This document shows, piece after piece, positions 47,985-60,470 of a stretch of 64,000 bases of DNA. Positions within the stretch are counted from its first letter, which is position 1; each line of letters opens with the position of its first letter. The position numbers were made by a program, and so were the translations under genes. Location: the NCBI GenBank assembly GCA_009760855.2, contig WPIO01000203.1, positions 62,001-126,000 on the forward strand, read 5' to 3'. The notes under the pieces were generated by a model, which ran no database searches, was not told the DNA's origin, and saw only the letters and a list, made by a program, of their open reading frames with translations. This stretch comes from Cristatella mucedo. Lineage: Eukaryota > Bryozoa > Phylactolaemata > Cristatellidae.

Positions 47985-48137
47985 GCCGAGCTGGTTTGGT
48001 TTAGCGGTTATGGTGCTCACCCCGATCAAGGTCTGACTGTGGTCGTTGGCTCGAGCCCCGAGGCGTATATGAAGCGCCTTAATAGAGATTAAGTTCTCTT
48101 GGGGCGCAATCTAAATGAATTGTATTTATTTATTTTA
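47985..48137 (+). mobile_element. SINE-1, copy 2
   Basis: A box TGGTTTAGCGG (47997-48007), B box GGCTCGAGCCC (48048-48058), then GAAGCGCCTTAATAGAGATT, AAGTTCTCTTGGGGCGC: a clean stem-loop of the LINE-A 3' type. Ends in (TTTA)n. Partner of 11075-11228 and slightly better preserved in the tail hairpin. Confidence 0.8.
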
Positions 48138-48555
48138 TTTGTAAAGTCTTATAGAGCCTAAGTGGGTTTTGGTACGCTCAAGGTTGCTAAAAGAATTCAT
48201 TTTAATAAGCAACGAGAGAAGGAGCCGGAGAGAAGATGTCGTCCAAAAATAATATTCGGATGAGTTTCACAATCTATGGCCCACATCTAATTAGCTTCAT
48301 TCATCAGCTGTCTTAATGCGTTCAGTTTAAAAGGTCATTTATTTACCTTAGAATACCTGAGGGCACGACTAGTCTGAAAAAGAGTGGGGCTGTTTAGCAA
48401 GAATTTACTAAGCAAGGCCGTGTCATCTCTTGCACCACGTGCAAGCAATAGTCAGAATTCATTCCGAACTTATGCCGAAATTTTAATCACCTTGATAGCT
48501 TTATTTAAAACCAAAGATTTGACCACTTCAACGTTGTAAGAAAACTAAATCACAG

Positions 48556-48682
48556 TCTCCGTGCTTGGTTGGTGGATCAGGTTCAAATTTTGAAAGTGTC
48601 GTGGGCTTTAGCTTTTAGGGCACCGGTAAAGCGCCTGAGCAGCTAGATGTCCTGTTCCGTTACGGCACTATACAGATATAGA
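48556..48682 (+). mobile_element. Degenerate SINE-1 relative, copy 2
   Basis: Collinear with 11650-11772. The GTCGTGGGCTTTAGC B-box remnant and GCGCCTGAGCAGCTAG tail are recognisable. Confidence 0.55.
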
Positions 48683-49125
48683 CTGATCCTCGAGCAAGGA
48701 AGCAGTCAGGCACACAAAGCGTTAGGATATTTCACCAAAGTTTAGAGTAAGCATTTAGTTTCACATGAAGACACAGATACTATCTGATAAAAATATGTTT
48801 CGAGGCAGTGTTACGATTAAGTGTGCAATTAATTCAATTTATCTGTATTTTTAAAAGCTAAGAAAGATTTGGACTACTACGATTACACTAAAGAGAGAAA
48901 TAATACTTGCGACCGCTAAAAGTTGTCATATGCATTTTAATTTACTCTTATTCATTATTTTTCTTATTATGACCCTAATTATTATCTGTTTCAGAACCAA
49001 TTCTTCGAAAAAGTGGCGATCGACAAAAGACATCCGGAATTCTATAAGGGATCGACTGGCGCATCATGAGTTTGTATCTATCAATGCAGGAAAAGCTACA
49101 AAATCTACATATATGAGCATTTCAA

Positions 49126-49712
49126 CGTTAATAATAATATAAATAATACACTTGATAGTGCGCCCTCACAGAACTCAATTTCTTGTAGGCACTTTAAATG
49201 TGTTCCAAAAGAAGCATGATCAAATGGTGAGTGGTATCACATTGGATGGGCAACATGAATGATTAAGGATTGCATTGAAATGCGCATGGTTAGCATGAAA
49301 GGGTGATTAGTGGCGGCATGCAATAGGTTCAGGACTCACAGTCACAAAAATTGTAAATCGCAGTGATCCATTAAAGAATGCCATGCATCCGTGCGTTTTT
49401 AATCTCCTTTTAAATGTAGTCACGTCAGGGATGTCGTGACGCAAGTCAGTATTGAGGTCCAGGTTTGAGTGCATACGAACTAAATGGAGGTCTGCCAATT
49501 ATCAGAGGTCTGTGTGAGGTATAAGTAAACAGTTGTATTCAGAAAAGCTGGCGGTATGATCCTTAGCCCGGTGGGGAATAGATCTGATAGTTAGGCTGGA
49601 GCCAAAGAATGAAGAAACCTTAAAGGGAGCGACAAAACCTTGAGAAACGTAAAACAGATTACAGAGTTTTATTGATTGTGATGACATTGGCCGGCGATAC
49701 AGTTTCATGACG
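49126..49712 (-). mobile_element. LINE-A 3' fragment, minus strand, copy 2
   Basis: Partner of 12226-12800. Minus-strand frames give HSNLDLNTDLRHDIPDVTTF and, upstream, KLCNLFYVSQGF and SFSEYNCLLIPHTDL, the equivalents of the WNSL..D.TTFK and CFSESKSLPVPRTSL blocks of LINE-A. Damaged by frameshifts. Confidence 0.75.
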
Positions 49713-50214
49713 GAAGTTGACTTTTCAAATTCTGCAATGTAATTTAAATGTCAGCAATGTCTTATGCTGGTCCTAATCGCCGTCCGAGTGATTGCTATTG
49801 GATTAGATGTCATCTTGCGACATGCATTTGATAACCAATTAATCCTAAAGCTAAGCTCTTTCTTAAAATTTAGACTAGGCTGTCGTTACTTACCGGATGG
49901 TACGATGTTACAATTTAATTATAGTAACAACGAATAACATATCACTTTAAGAGAGCAAAATAAATTTACACTTAAGATCACCAGAAAAACAATTGTAAGA
50001 GAGACACCAGATTGACTGGTACTAGTCGTTCCCTTAGCAGAACATAGAAATCACTTAAGCTGTGCACAGACAACCAAGTATTAAGAAGTGCATTTATTCA
50101 GATCTTGAGACCGACCTGGAGGATTGTGAGAACGGTAAGCCAGAGCAAGAAAATAGAATTATTTTAAAATGACCTGAATGCTCTTGAGAGGAATATATTG
50201 CGTAACAAGCTAGT

Positions 50215-50540
50215 GCTATGCGAATAGCTTGAGCTCTGCATGTCCTAGACTGTAGAACTCGCTTTCACAATTCTTACAAAACAACAACTACTCTTCTACT
50301 GCCGACTATGGCTCATCATGTTTAGCGGGTCTGAGCTGCTACTTTAATGCTACTTACTACCTTAACTGGTCTACTGACTCTGCTGTGCTTGCTACTTTCT
50401 CTTTGTTGCTTGAGCGAAGTCTTTTAGTTACAGAACAATAAGAACTCACACCTGCTTAGGCTGTAATTTCTATATACGAAATTCTGTGAGAAACACCGAC
50501 ATAGTCATTACAGCTTTGTGGAGTTACAGATGGAGATAAA
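50215..50540 (+). mobile_element. LINE-B 3' fragment, copy 2
   Basis: Partner of 13478-13812, ending GTGGAGTTACAGATGGAGAT near 50519-50538. Confidence 0.75.
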
Positions 50541-51398
50541 TTTTATTGACGGGACTTGGGTAATATGGCAGTTGTGACGTTCGCTAATAAAATGGCTAAT
50601 AGTACAATTCGGAAAATATTGAAAGCATCTTAATTCACAGGCTGGAAGACCTTGTAGTAATCAGTCACCGTGTTCTAGATGAGAAATCCCGTTGCCTGGG
50701 CCAGCTGATTGCAGGTGCTAGAAGCTTACAGTATCACTGTTTAGGCAGACCCGAATTCTCGAAAAGTTCTGTAGCTGAAAGTAATCTCACTTGACAGTGA
50801 GCTGATGAGTGAAAAGAGATGCCACTGTGCACTTTCATACTAGAGAAAGACACTCACACTCCATGAAGAGATAATTGACAAATTGTTCTTCAAGCCTAAT
50901 GAAAGGATTTAACTGTGCAGCTTAGAAGTGGCAGTTTTGTCATCATTAAAAGGATGGTTATTTCGTCAAATGACATATGACATTTTACGGTCATTCGAAC
51001 GGGAGCACCAGGAAGGCGTAATGCATAGCTGAGGCCTCGATAAGAGTGTGAGAAGCTAGAAAGCACGGATAAATAATCAGCTGCAACCAGTTTCCCATCC
51101 GAATAAAAACGAAAGCTTGCCGTTGGTATTTACAATGGCAGGACAGAGATTAATTATCGATCGCAGTAAGTTACAGAACTTGGACCTCAGTTTAATTACA
51201 ACTAAAATTCTAACCAGGCAGCTTACGTATGCTAAGAACAATGGAAATCAGCAGATTAGTAGTAATGCATGGATATTTCCACCAGTTGTATTCACAGATA
51301 TGGCTTCTCAATTCTTAGAGAAAGTTGCCTTTCCATCTTTAATTCTTTCAAGTGAAATGTTTTGATTTCAATTACAAGCAATAGTCATTCTTTTGAAG

Positions 51399-51680
51399 CA
51401 AGTTAAGTAAAGGCATGGTCGTCTAAAGAATGATAGCTCGAAGCACAATATTACGACCCATGTTATGTGGGTAGCATAAGACAAGTAGTCTAATTAGCGA
51501 AGGAAACCAAAGTTAAGTAAAGGTAATTAAAGTAATTAAAAAAGGTAATTAAAGTAATTAAACCAAAATTACTTAAAGGCACGGTCGTCTCAAGAATGAC
51601 AGCTAGAAGTGCGATTGAACGACCCATGACGTATGGGTAGCGTAAGACTACTAGTCTGAATATCGAAGGAAACAACCCCC
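51399..51680. repeat. Local tandem duplication with AATT-rich spacer, copy 2 only
   Basis: The tract AAGTAAAGGCATGGTCGTCT...GGGTAGC.TAAGAC (51403-51490) recurs at 51569-51655, separated by AGGTAATTAAAGTAATTAAA repeats (51517-51565). Copy 1 has it once (14789-14880). Confidence 0.85.
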
Positions 51681-51745
51681 TGCAGGACTTGAACGTATGA
51701 TATGGCTATTTAAGAGAAAGTCTACCAAAACTCGATGGTTGTAGC
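51677..51745 (-). mobile_element. tRNA-like SINE head, minus strand, copy 2
   Basis: Partner of 14893-14965. The minus-strand B-box-like CGTTCAAGTCCTGCAGG is kept exactly. Confidence 0.4.
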
Positions 51746-52188
51746 TGCTGATCATTGTTTTTCTTTCGTATCCCTCTGCCAACAGTGAAGTGACTTGCAT
51801 GACATCAGGTTCATGACACCTTATTGGAAACACGGAAATTGGAATTAGGCAGACATTTGAGAAGGAAGCAAATAGAGCGCCTGGAGAAGCAATGAAGCAT
51901 GATGCACTACTGGCAGAGGCGATTACACGTCGCATCTTTAACTAGGAGAGGCGGGAAATTCGTCGGAATAAGTACCATGGCACTACAGCAGCGAGATGGA
52001 GGGCTGGATTGAGAGAGACGGGGAGTAAAGGGAACGTTAAGTGCATGAAATGAGCGAGTTGGCGTTGAAATCGGATAACTTTCTGGTAGATATTGAGGAT
52101 TGAGCAAAATAAATCTAGTGAAAATAGGTAATGGCAAGTAAAGAGATGAAGTTGTGCATGCAGACAGAAGAAAGGAGAGTGTGTGTGC

Positions 52189-52232
52189 ATGAGAGAGAGA
52201 GAGAGAGGGGAGAGAGAGAGAGAGAGAGAGAA
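52189..52232. repeat. (GA)n microsatellite, copy 2 only
   Basis: GAGAGA run with one GGGGA interruption. Copy 1 has only GAGAGAC at ~15411. Confidence 0.95.
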
Positions 52233-54611
52233 TAAGCACTAGCCGACTTGCAAACAGCAGCACAATTCCAACCGTTAGTGACAAAGAGAGATATGAATAG
52301 GTCACCTCGATTCAGTACCGAATGGCTACATACATAATGGGGCAGGAGAAAGAGTAAAAGGAAGATGGAAAGGGGAGAGAGAGAGGGTGGGCTAGTGAAA
52401 GCGAGATATTGAAACGGTTTCGGAAGCTACGATAACAGTGAATCTAAGCTTTAGAGTACGGAACCGGAGGAAAAGAAGTCAGAAGAGGGGAGGTTTGGGG
52501 ACAGAGGTTAAGTTAGAAGGGATGTCGAGTACGAGATTGGGCGAGAGAGTAACAGGGAGGTGGGAAGACACGAAGGGAAAGTGAGTCAACATGGTAGGGC
52601 ATCAGTGAGGAAGAGACCGGACGGAATTTGGCTGCAAATCAGGAGCGTCTAGAATAGTATTTTCTGGTAGATCTAGAAAAAATACTTCACAGCTCAAAGG
52701 CTTGATTTGCCTCTCCCCATCCTCACTATAGTTTTTCACTTTGCACTACTTAAAGATCTCCTTATCACCTTAGAGATACTCCCCGGTTGTGTCACGTTTT
52801 TTAATTGGAACAGTTACTCGTCAGTAGAATGCTGGAAAATATTTTTTATTACCTGGCTTCTGATTAGAGGTCACAGTCACGTACCAACTCTAGATCATTA
52901 GCAAAAGGTCACACTGCCCTCGCTTATCCATTCGACAAATTTTCTCTAAAAAAGTAAGCTACATTTCCTTGTAATGCTGGGACCACATTCCGGTAGACCC
53001 CAGTGACAGGTCTGCTCATCGTTGCATAGGCGTCGCTCTAGCCTCAATCTTGCATTTTTGTTCGAGGTGGCCCGCACTATTCGGCATACCAGCGTCGCGG
53101 CGATGAAGCCGAAGCCAGCCGTGTGTAGTTGGGCGTAATTGGAGATGCACTTTGAATCTGCTCTGGTCCTGCTGTGAATTGACTTGGAGCTGCGAGTGAC
53201 TGACGGCTCAGAGTGTGACTAAGCCGTCTCCGAGAACGAAGAGTGAGGATAAACGCTTTTAGTGGCCTCAACACCATATACACATTATTCGTCTGCTGAT
53301 AAATAATTCATTTCTAGACCTGCCGAGTCTCTACTACCGCAAGCAACGGAAACCTGTTAATAAACTTAGAATGACGTGCACGGAAGCTCAGACAGCAGTA
53401 CAGTGAGAACCGACGTTTTCGCTGATGGAGCTGCTGTAAGCTAAGAGAAACTGCTCCAGCAGCTGGGTGCATAAGCAGGTGGCTTTCTCGTGTTCTGGTA
53501 GCCAACAAACATTCCATCGTGCGTGCCGGCAGCTGCGGACTGGGCGAGCTGTTGTTTCTGATTGATTTCGATGACTCCTGCTGGTAGCTTTCGAAAGATG
53601 GAAATGACAATGCACATTAACAATCGGCATTTGAATCGTCTATTGGCGTGCCGAAGCTAGCCTTCCTCGAGCGGCAGGAGCCAGGTGCCACCACCTCTCC
53701 CGGGACCGCCAGACGTGATATGCTACGATGTGCCTTCTGAGTATCAAAATCCAGTATCCGGGAAGCCGAGAGGATAGGCCTAGGTGTGTTTGCACCCCAA
53801 GAGGGTGGGGGCAGGCAAGCATCGCTATCTACTGAGCCACTGCCGGTGATAACGCGTGCTATGCAGGCACCAGAGCCATATTTTGATTGTGTGCGTCAAC
53901 TTGAACATTCCGGCGATTTACAGAGGCGGACTTGACATGGTGCTAGGCATATGAATGCCATACACACAGAGATCTCTAATCGCCGCCGAGTGTACTGCCG
54001 ACAGCTGCAAATTGATATGCTGTGCGGCTTTTAGGACCCGTGGTAGTAGCTTGCTAGGATGCTTATCCTTCAATACGCCATCGAAATTATTTAGCGTCTC
54101 ACATCAAGCCGAAGCCGTAGCTAGCCTCTGCCTCCCCCCACGCCCCCACAAGGGGTAGGGTATTGAAAGGCCCGCAAGGAAACGCTACGTGGGGACATCG
54201 CTATATTATTAAAATGGGGTCTGAGCAGTCGGACGGACAGATGGTGGAGTTGTTGCTCAATAAAATTTTAGCGGCGCTCTCCCTGGCCGATGAAGGCGAC
54301 GGCCTCACAAATCCCAGATGTCAGGCAGTTAATAGGGTGCTGGTCCCTCTCGGTCGTTAGCTCATGTGCTTGCCGTACGTGCAAGCCATTCGGAGGCGGC
54401 CGTCATAAGGCTTTACAATCGGGTCGCGTCAACAGTCACTTGCCTACGGTGGTTGGCTGCAGCGACTTCTGCTACCGACCACCCGACATAGGCGCAGAAT
54501 CACTGGAGCGGACGGCATGTGGCTTCACATATTTTTGGTGCTGTCGTGCTGCAAGTGCGACCGAGGTTTTAGTCTCTGGCAAAACAAGCGCCTATCCAGC
54601 TGGGAAACTCA

Positions 54612-54621
54612 GGGGGGGGGG
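54612..54621. repeat. Homopolymer of 10 G
   Basis: Shorter partner of the 21-G run at 17880. Confidence 0.95.
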
Positions 54622-54827
54622 TGGGAGTGAATTCGTCGCCTTCGCAGCTGTCGGCTTGACGGCAAGGTTGGCTGATAGTCGGCCAGATGTCGCCTCGGCT
54701 CCACGTATTCGCGGGCCGACCTTTAATGTTCTGGCCTTTGTCATACCGTATAGGGGTGCCGCCGGCTGGTAGCCTGACGGAGTCAGCTTGGGCTAAATTT
54801 GGTGTAAGAAGGTGAATGTGGACTCAG

Positions 54828-54960
54828 TCACGTGACCGCTTCCGAATCTTCTAGAACTTACCTGCTGAGACGATTGTGTGATTGGTGACGTCACGGATCA
54901 GCCAATCCTAAGGCGCTCTCTGACTGGTCCACGAGCGCCGTCCACACCCTAAGTAAAGCC
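54828..54960 (+). promoter_or_regulatory. Promoter-like cluster, copy 2, with perfect CRE
   Basis: E-box TCACGTGA (54828-54835), heat-shock element GAATCTTCTAGAA (54844-54856), inverted CCAAT (ATTGG 54881-54885) fused to a perfect CRE TGACGTCA (54886-54893), and a second CCAAT in GCCAATC (54901-54907). The last lies in about 37 bp that copy 1 lacks. An AT-rich TAAGTAAAG lies near 54951. The base change inside the HSE spacer (CA to TA) leaves all three GAA/TTC pentamers intact. Downstream X sequence would be the transcript. Confidence 0.5.
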
Positions 54961-56336
54961 AGCAGCAAGGCTACGACGACATTGTGTTCGCTGTGTGAGA
55001 AGGCCAAGCTCGCCGACCGTCTTGCTTGTGGAAAGGAGCCGTGAGTCGGGGCTGCTTAGGCTGTGGCATACATTTGTCGTTATCCGCCGGTTGGGGACAC
55101 TCTTCAAAGATTCACTGGAGGACGGGTCGTTGCTGAAGAGCCAACGTGCCTGATTACTGTGTGGCGGCACTTGACTGACGACGTTGTTTAGTTCGCGTCT
55201 AGATTTTAGCGGCACAGTGAGCAATCAATGCCAGATTGCGAGTCGTGGCTCCGTGCTTTTTAGTATCTGGAGCGATTGGGGATGCTTGAGAGAGTTGATA
55301 CATCCGCGCCTCCAAGCCATCCAAGGACGCGAAGCTCCGGCTTTGTTTCAGCAGAACGATGGCATCGAAGCAGCGAATGGAAGTTGATGGCTGGATCAAA
55401 AGTCGACGGTTGTGGCAGGTTCGTGAAAATATTTTTGAGTTGCTGAGCGCGCCGCACGCATAGTGGAGCTTCAGTTAGATGCGATCGCCCTCCACGGCTG
55501 ATTGCCGGTCAGCCAACATTCACTGTTTGGGCGTGACAGCCACCATATGCGAGAAAACTTCGCGAAAAACAGAGACGTCTCTGTGGTCACCTTTATATTA
55601 CCACCCAAACTCGCCAACCGACAGTTTTTAGCCGAATAGAAAATTGAAACAGCATTTAATGAGATCGCTTGCCTGTTTCTTTTCTTTTTTCATATCCAAC
55701 GAAGCTTGTAGGTAAGTGCATATGAAGCTAACCACTCCGAGGGCTCGCCTTCTGGTATGTCGGTGTTAACCACCAGTATCTGACCCGCGAAACAGAGGTT
55801 ACTAGCCAAACCTAACTGAGCAAACCTAGCCACGGTATTTGTCGTATGCAGATGACCGACATACCATATTCTTGTGTGCCTCTTTTTTGTGCTCCCAGTG
55901 CTATGCATGCAAGTCCAGTGGACGAACAGTAAAAGCTTGTTGCTTGAGAACTAAGGTGACATGATGGGTACTGCCGGGAGCGCCGTCATTATATCAAGCA
56001 TGATTGTTCTCCTGCTCTCCACCTATATCTCACATCTTTTCCATAGGTTGTGCATCTTATCAGTTACCACACAAGAATGAAAGTATGTGCTCTTCTATGA
56101 TAATGTTGGTATCCAATAGTAAACGGTACGCTGTTTGCCCGTAGCCATTCTTTGCTGCTGGTCTTAACTATTTGATCGAGTGCTTCGCTTCGCCCGCGGA
56201 TCTGTGAAGTTGCACGAATTCGCTCAATTGACGGCCTCTGTGTCAGCTGAAGGCTTCTACCTAGATCTGCGAAGATGATTGCCCTGTTCTAACGTAATAG
56301 TTGTGCCTTAAATAACTGACGTTCTCTTTCGTGTAG

Positions 56337-56418
56337 GGCATGATCAGCAAGAAATTGAAAAGTTCAACAAGACGAAACAGCTTCAAACCTGAACCTTTTT
56401 GATTGGCGACGACCCACG
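56337..56418 (+). other. Putative conserved 82-bp exon, copy 2
   Basis: Same acceptor (CTCTTTCGTGTAG) and donor (CACG, GTAAGTCG) as 19560-19641, with two base differences in 82. The frame reading EIEKFNKTKQLQT then a stop recalls the start of a beta-thymosin/WH2 actin-binding repeat (family pattern E-I/V-xx-F-D/N-K-S/T). The stop right after makes this at best a pseudogene hint. The ATG frame (20 codons) keeps its stop. Confidence 0.5.
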
Positions 56419-57339
56419 GTAAGTCGATGTTCTGCAGGTATTTTTATTCAAATGTAAACATCAAAACTTTAATGAATGGAATTGGCTGTCTGTTTGAGTA
56501 GCCATTTCGGGCTGGCTTCATTAAGTAACCCAGAATATACCTATCCACTTGCCCCTGTATTGTAAATTCTGCTATTCCCATTTATCACGATTTGGTTCTT
56601 GCTTTTTCTGTGACTGTGACGTTGGTAGCTGCAGGATTGTTGGCTGGTGCTAACCATCTGTCGTCGAATATTGGTCAGTCGATAGCATTCCATGTACATG
56701 GTTCCCACACTTCAAGAGAAACGCACGACGACAATACACCTGCAGACAATGCGAATCTGCTCTGTAGGTGGGCATGCAAGTGCAGGTGCATACGATTTAC
56801 AGACACCGGGCTCTACCAGTTAAAAATTCAGAGGATACACGAGCTATCAACTCTTAATCACTAGAAGCTCTACCTACTGGCCAACTTCCAAGCCAGAGGA
56901 CCGTGGCTGCTCTGATGTTGACGAATACCAGACGAATATACATACACTACAGTCACCTTCTCTTTAAATAGGATGTTAATTTTCTAAATTCTGTGGAATG
57001 TCAGCAGCTGCATCTCGGTTTTTTCAGAGCTTGGTTGTCTTTTTGTCGCATCCATGGGAGACTGCTTTCCAGGAATATAGGAACAATTTATTTTCTAGAG
57101 CTTCTTGAGGTGTAACGTCAGGGCCATGTAAGCTCATTAAATTATTACGCCTCTAAATTACGTAAACATGCACCAGCAAAGGTGATTGAGCAACAGCTGC
57201 AGTTACACAGAAGTACTGCATTACTCCACGTTTCAAGTACTCGGGCAGTGCTTCTGTGTGAATGCCGTTGCCAACACGGCACGCCTCACTGCAACCGGGT
57301 CCCTCTCCCTGACTACCTGGGAGGTGATAGGTGCTGCTG

Positions 57340-57640
57340 ACAAACCTTGCTGCCTCGTAGTCCCTGTGGCAGTCACGCGATTTCCATGGATGTCACGTGG
57401 TTTCGTTTGCTCTCATGTTGTATTCATTGCAGTCTCGTTGTATCCCACGCTGTCAGGGTGTCCTCCATGTTGTAATCTGGTTTTCTTTGCTGTGGCGTGC
57501 TTCAGTGTAATGTCGCGTGCTGCTCTTACTGTTGCGAGCTCCCTCTCGCAGCTGTGTGGTCCCTATTTGCTTCTATGTGCCTTGCCTTGCAGCTGAATGT
57601 CCATCCTTGCGTCTGAATGCTGCTACCTCTGCGGACCGTG
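57340..57640. repeat. Degenerate 20-bp minisatellite in Y copy 2a
   Basis: Units such as CCTTGCTGCCTCGTAGTCCC and GTGCCTTGCCTTGCAGCTG. Same family as 20690-20960. Confidence 0.55.
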
Positions 57641-58972
57641 ACCGCAGGCTCTCACAGCAACTGTGCCAAAAGAGCTTTTAGCCCTTGCCTTAGCCACTGC
57701 ATTTGGTGCCACTGAATGATGGCTGCACTCGGGCAGCACGCCTAGGACCTCAGCCGCGTTGCGAGTGTCTGGTTGTGGCTACCTAGAGGGCTGATGGTCT
57801 GCGGTGTTTTCGTTTTATATTCACTTTAAGAAACATTCTGACATCGTTGCAATGATCGAGCGTTCGGACAGACTTTCTTTAGTTTGCTTGCATTACCGTC
57901 TGCCATACAGGAAAGGCGGCAATTGAGGGTTCCAACAGCAGCTGCACTCGAGCTATAGTTGTCGCAACAGCGACCCATTTCTGCTTCAGAACTGCCGGTC
58001 AGAGATTTGAGGTGTCATCGCATGCCATGTTCTAGTTAATGGGGGCAAAGCTGATGTGGTAGCTACAGGTCACCGCTGCCGTACTGAAAGCCTGGTAGTG
58101 GTTATATTTTGCAGACCGGTGAGTGCTGGGAACCTCATTGATTCAGGTCAGTGCAAGGTGCAATAACCTGACTAGGAGTTGCGGTTGCAGCACCAGCTGC
58201 AGGATTTTGTGTGCAGTTGGAGTGGAAGTGCCTGGAAACGCCATTGAAAAGGTCAGTGCACAATGCAAGTGAGCAGGAGCAGTGGCCGAAGACGAAATTT
58301 TAGCATTCGCTGTGCTGCTTGTCAGAAGCAGCCGTTTTTTCGTTTCTTGTAGCCGCCAGTGGATAGTGGCTGATAATGCCTCTGCTTCAGTATGTAGGAA
58401 GTTAGTGCAACATTTGATGTCGGCTTACCTAAATAGCCGTTGCTAGTCGTATTTCTAGTGAGTGTAAGCTTTCAAGAGCATTATTAGCACGCTCACGCAA
58501 GACGCTCTGCGTTTTAGAGATCTTCAGATGGATCTAATGGATTGATCGTGAGAGAGAACAGAGCGCCGAGTAGCATAAAAGCAAGGAGCCAATGCACGAT
58601 CGTTGAGCAGTGCAAGGGTTTCGGCATTCCGATGGTACCTCGCTTTAAATTTGCGTGTGATGTGAGATGCGCTTGACCGAGTCGCATTTCACCCTGCTAG
58701 CAAGCTCAAAGCGCTTGTTGCCTACTACACTTCAGCGGTTTCCAGCTCCCACAGCTAATTTACAATGGATCGCTTCATGCCATTGTTTCATGCCGGAAGG
58801 CTTTTGCTATAAGCATGCATGTGCCATTCAGCCTTAGCTTGACTGAGTTCCTAATAACCCACTTGCTTGTCTGCCTCATCTCAGACGCATCAGCCTGCTT
58901 GTTTGAGTAATCTGCCTTTTTTGCTAATGATGCACTGATATAGGCAAAGGAAGCTGAGCGATGAGTGTCATA

Positions 58973-59000
58973 TAATGTAATGTAATGTAAAGTATCTCCG
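58973..59000 (-). mobile_element. Ultra-short LINE-B tail, minus strand
   Basis: ATAATGTAATGTAATGTAAA then GTATCTCC is the reverse complement of GGAGATAC plus a TTACA tail. Y1 (22320-22330) and Y copy 2b (62337-62347) read straight through without it. Confidence 0.65.
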
Positions 59001-59458
59001 AAAGCTAGCGTACATTGACCAGCTAGCGCCCTCCTATTTCACACTCGTAGTCCTATCATTATCGCTAAGTGACAATTGATTTGTAGAGTCGTGGCCACTT
59101 CAAGTAATGCTGGCTTTCGTGATTAAATTTTAATGGTTTGTCAGTATGAAGCAGCATGCAAACGCTGGGTAAGCTTCACACATACGTTTACTGAGCCAGC
59201 GAAGCTAAGTTTCTCAGTCTAGCGACTGGCTTTTCATGAATTTTCAATACGATACGAAGCTTACACCTCAGACAAACTATGCGTGCCTCGCCTTGCTTTA
59301 GCGTCCTTGCCTTGAAAAGGGCAGCATCAGCATTCATCGCATAGCCTGACTCAGTGCCTGTGCCTGATGATCTTCCCAGGCCATTCTATTGGCCTAAGTG
59401 CAACTTCTCTTGTCACTGCAATCACCATTGACTGTCTCGCTCACTCACCATTGACTGT

Positions 59459-59514
59459 AATAATGCAATTGATAAAGTGCCCTCAGAGAACTTAATCTCT
59501 TTCTAGGCGCTTAA
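59459..59514 (-). mobile_element. LINE-A tail, minus strand, copy 2a only
   Basis: AATAATGCAATTGATAAAGT through CTTTCTAGGCGCTTAA is the reverse complement of the LINE-A terminal hairpin and tail. It is flanked by TGT on both sides. Y1 and Y2b read ACCATTGACTGT directly into TGA. It is followed by CATGAGT and GTGATTGAAGCTGTGAAGTC micro-duplications. Confidence 0.8.
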
Positions 59515-60019
59515 TGTCATGAGTCATGAGTCATGAGTGCTTGAAGTGAGTGATTGAAGCTGTGAAGTCATAAGTGATTGAAGCTGTAGAAGCCTCGTTG
59601 TGCTACAAGTGTGAGCTAGAAATATGCTAGAGTGAGGTTGGATCAGGTCACGTGCTTCTAGCTTACTGTTGTCGCGCTAACGTTTACAACAATCCCGAGC
59701 TTGCCTGCAGGTCTTCCTAGTGTGTGGGTGTTACCAACCGTCTTCAGCTTTTGCTATATAGGGGATGGAGTCAGCTGCTGCAACAGCGATCGGTACTTGA
59801 GCAAATAAATGCAAATTACCATGTGTGCAGAATTGGGAACGTATGCATACGATGTGCTCTATCACGCTCATATCATATGTAAGTGTCCACGGTGTCTTTC
59901 GGACGGAACCGACGTAGGGCTACTGATGTGTGCGATCGTTGGCTATCCGGCAGTGGCTGACATGCTTCCAGGAATAACTGCAGCGACTGCTAGAAGGTAA
60001 AGGAAGGCCGAATTTGAAT

Positions 60020-60470
60020 TAATCTCGGCGGCCCTTGACGGACGACGTTGTCCAATGCGTTTCTGGGTTTATGCGGCACCACGATCGTCCTCACCGGTAA
60101 GGTGCATCGTGGTGAAGGGCTTTTTATTTACCAGGGCGAGTGGAGGACCTTCAGAGAGGTTACACTAGGACCATCAGAGAGGTGCACCCCCAGACGTTCA
60201 AGGAGCCCACAGTTTCGGCTTCGTTTCGGAAGAACGATCTCATGGCAGCACCGCTTCGAAGATGATGTCCTGTTGAAACATCGACGGTCGGACAGTGGCA
60301 GGTTCGGGAAAATCCTTTAGAGTTGCCTGTTTAGCCGTGTGGTCAGTCGTGCCTCGGCTATATGCTATCACCCCCACCACTGATGCGAATTACTGCCGTC
60401 CTGGTGTGACGGCCGCCATACGCCTCCAGTGGGTATCCGGCAAGAGCGTGGTGCTTGCGAACGAAGGCTA
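60020..60470. repeat. Third copy of the sequence downstream of the promoter-like cluster
   Basis: GACGGACGACGTTG (60037), the GAAGAACGATC tract (~60228) and GACAGTGGCAGGTTCGGGAA (60293) match 18407-18840 and 55170-55560. It lacks the E-box/HSE part and the 82-bp exon, and joins directly to Y sequence at about 60488. Confidence 0.75.

Larger units (their letters stand above)
47770..56070. repeat. X block, copy 2
   Basis: Partner of the X block at 10860-18937. It lacks the copy-1 insertions at 12930-13106 and 18944-19289, the GATAA expansion and the palindrome. It has gained a local duplication (51399-51680), a GA microsatellite (52189-52232) and some 37 bp inside the promoter-like cluster. 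Stretches 48140-48555, 48690-49125, 50545-51395, 51750-52185, 52235-54600 and 55565-56070 hold only X sequence with no recognisable gene. Confidence 0.8.
57180..59995. repeat. Y block, copy 2a
   Basis: Partner of Y1 at 20530 onward through the GCAACAGCGATCGGTACTTG tract at ~59779. It then passes, near 60000-60030, into a copy of downstream X sequence. It contains small LINE-B and LINE-A tail insertions not found in Y1. Confidence 0.8.
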
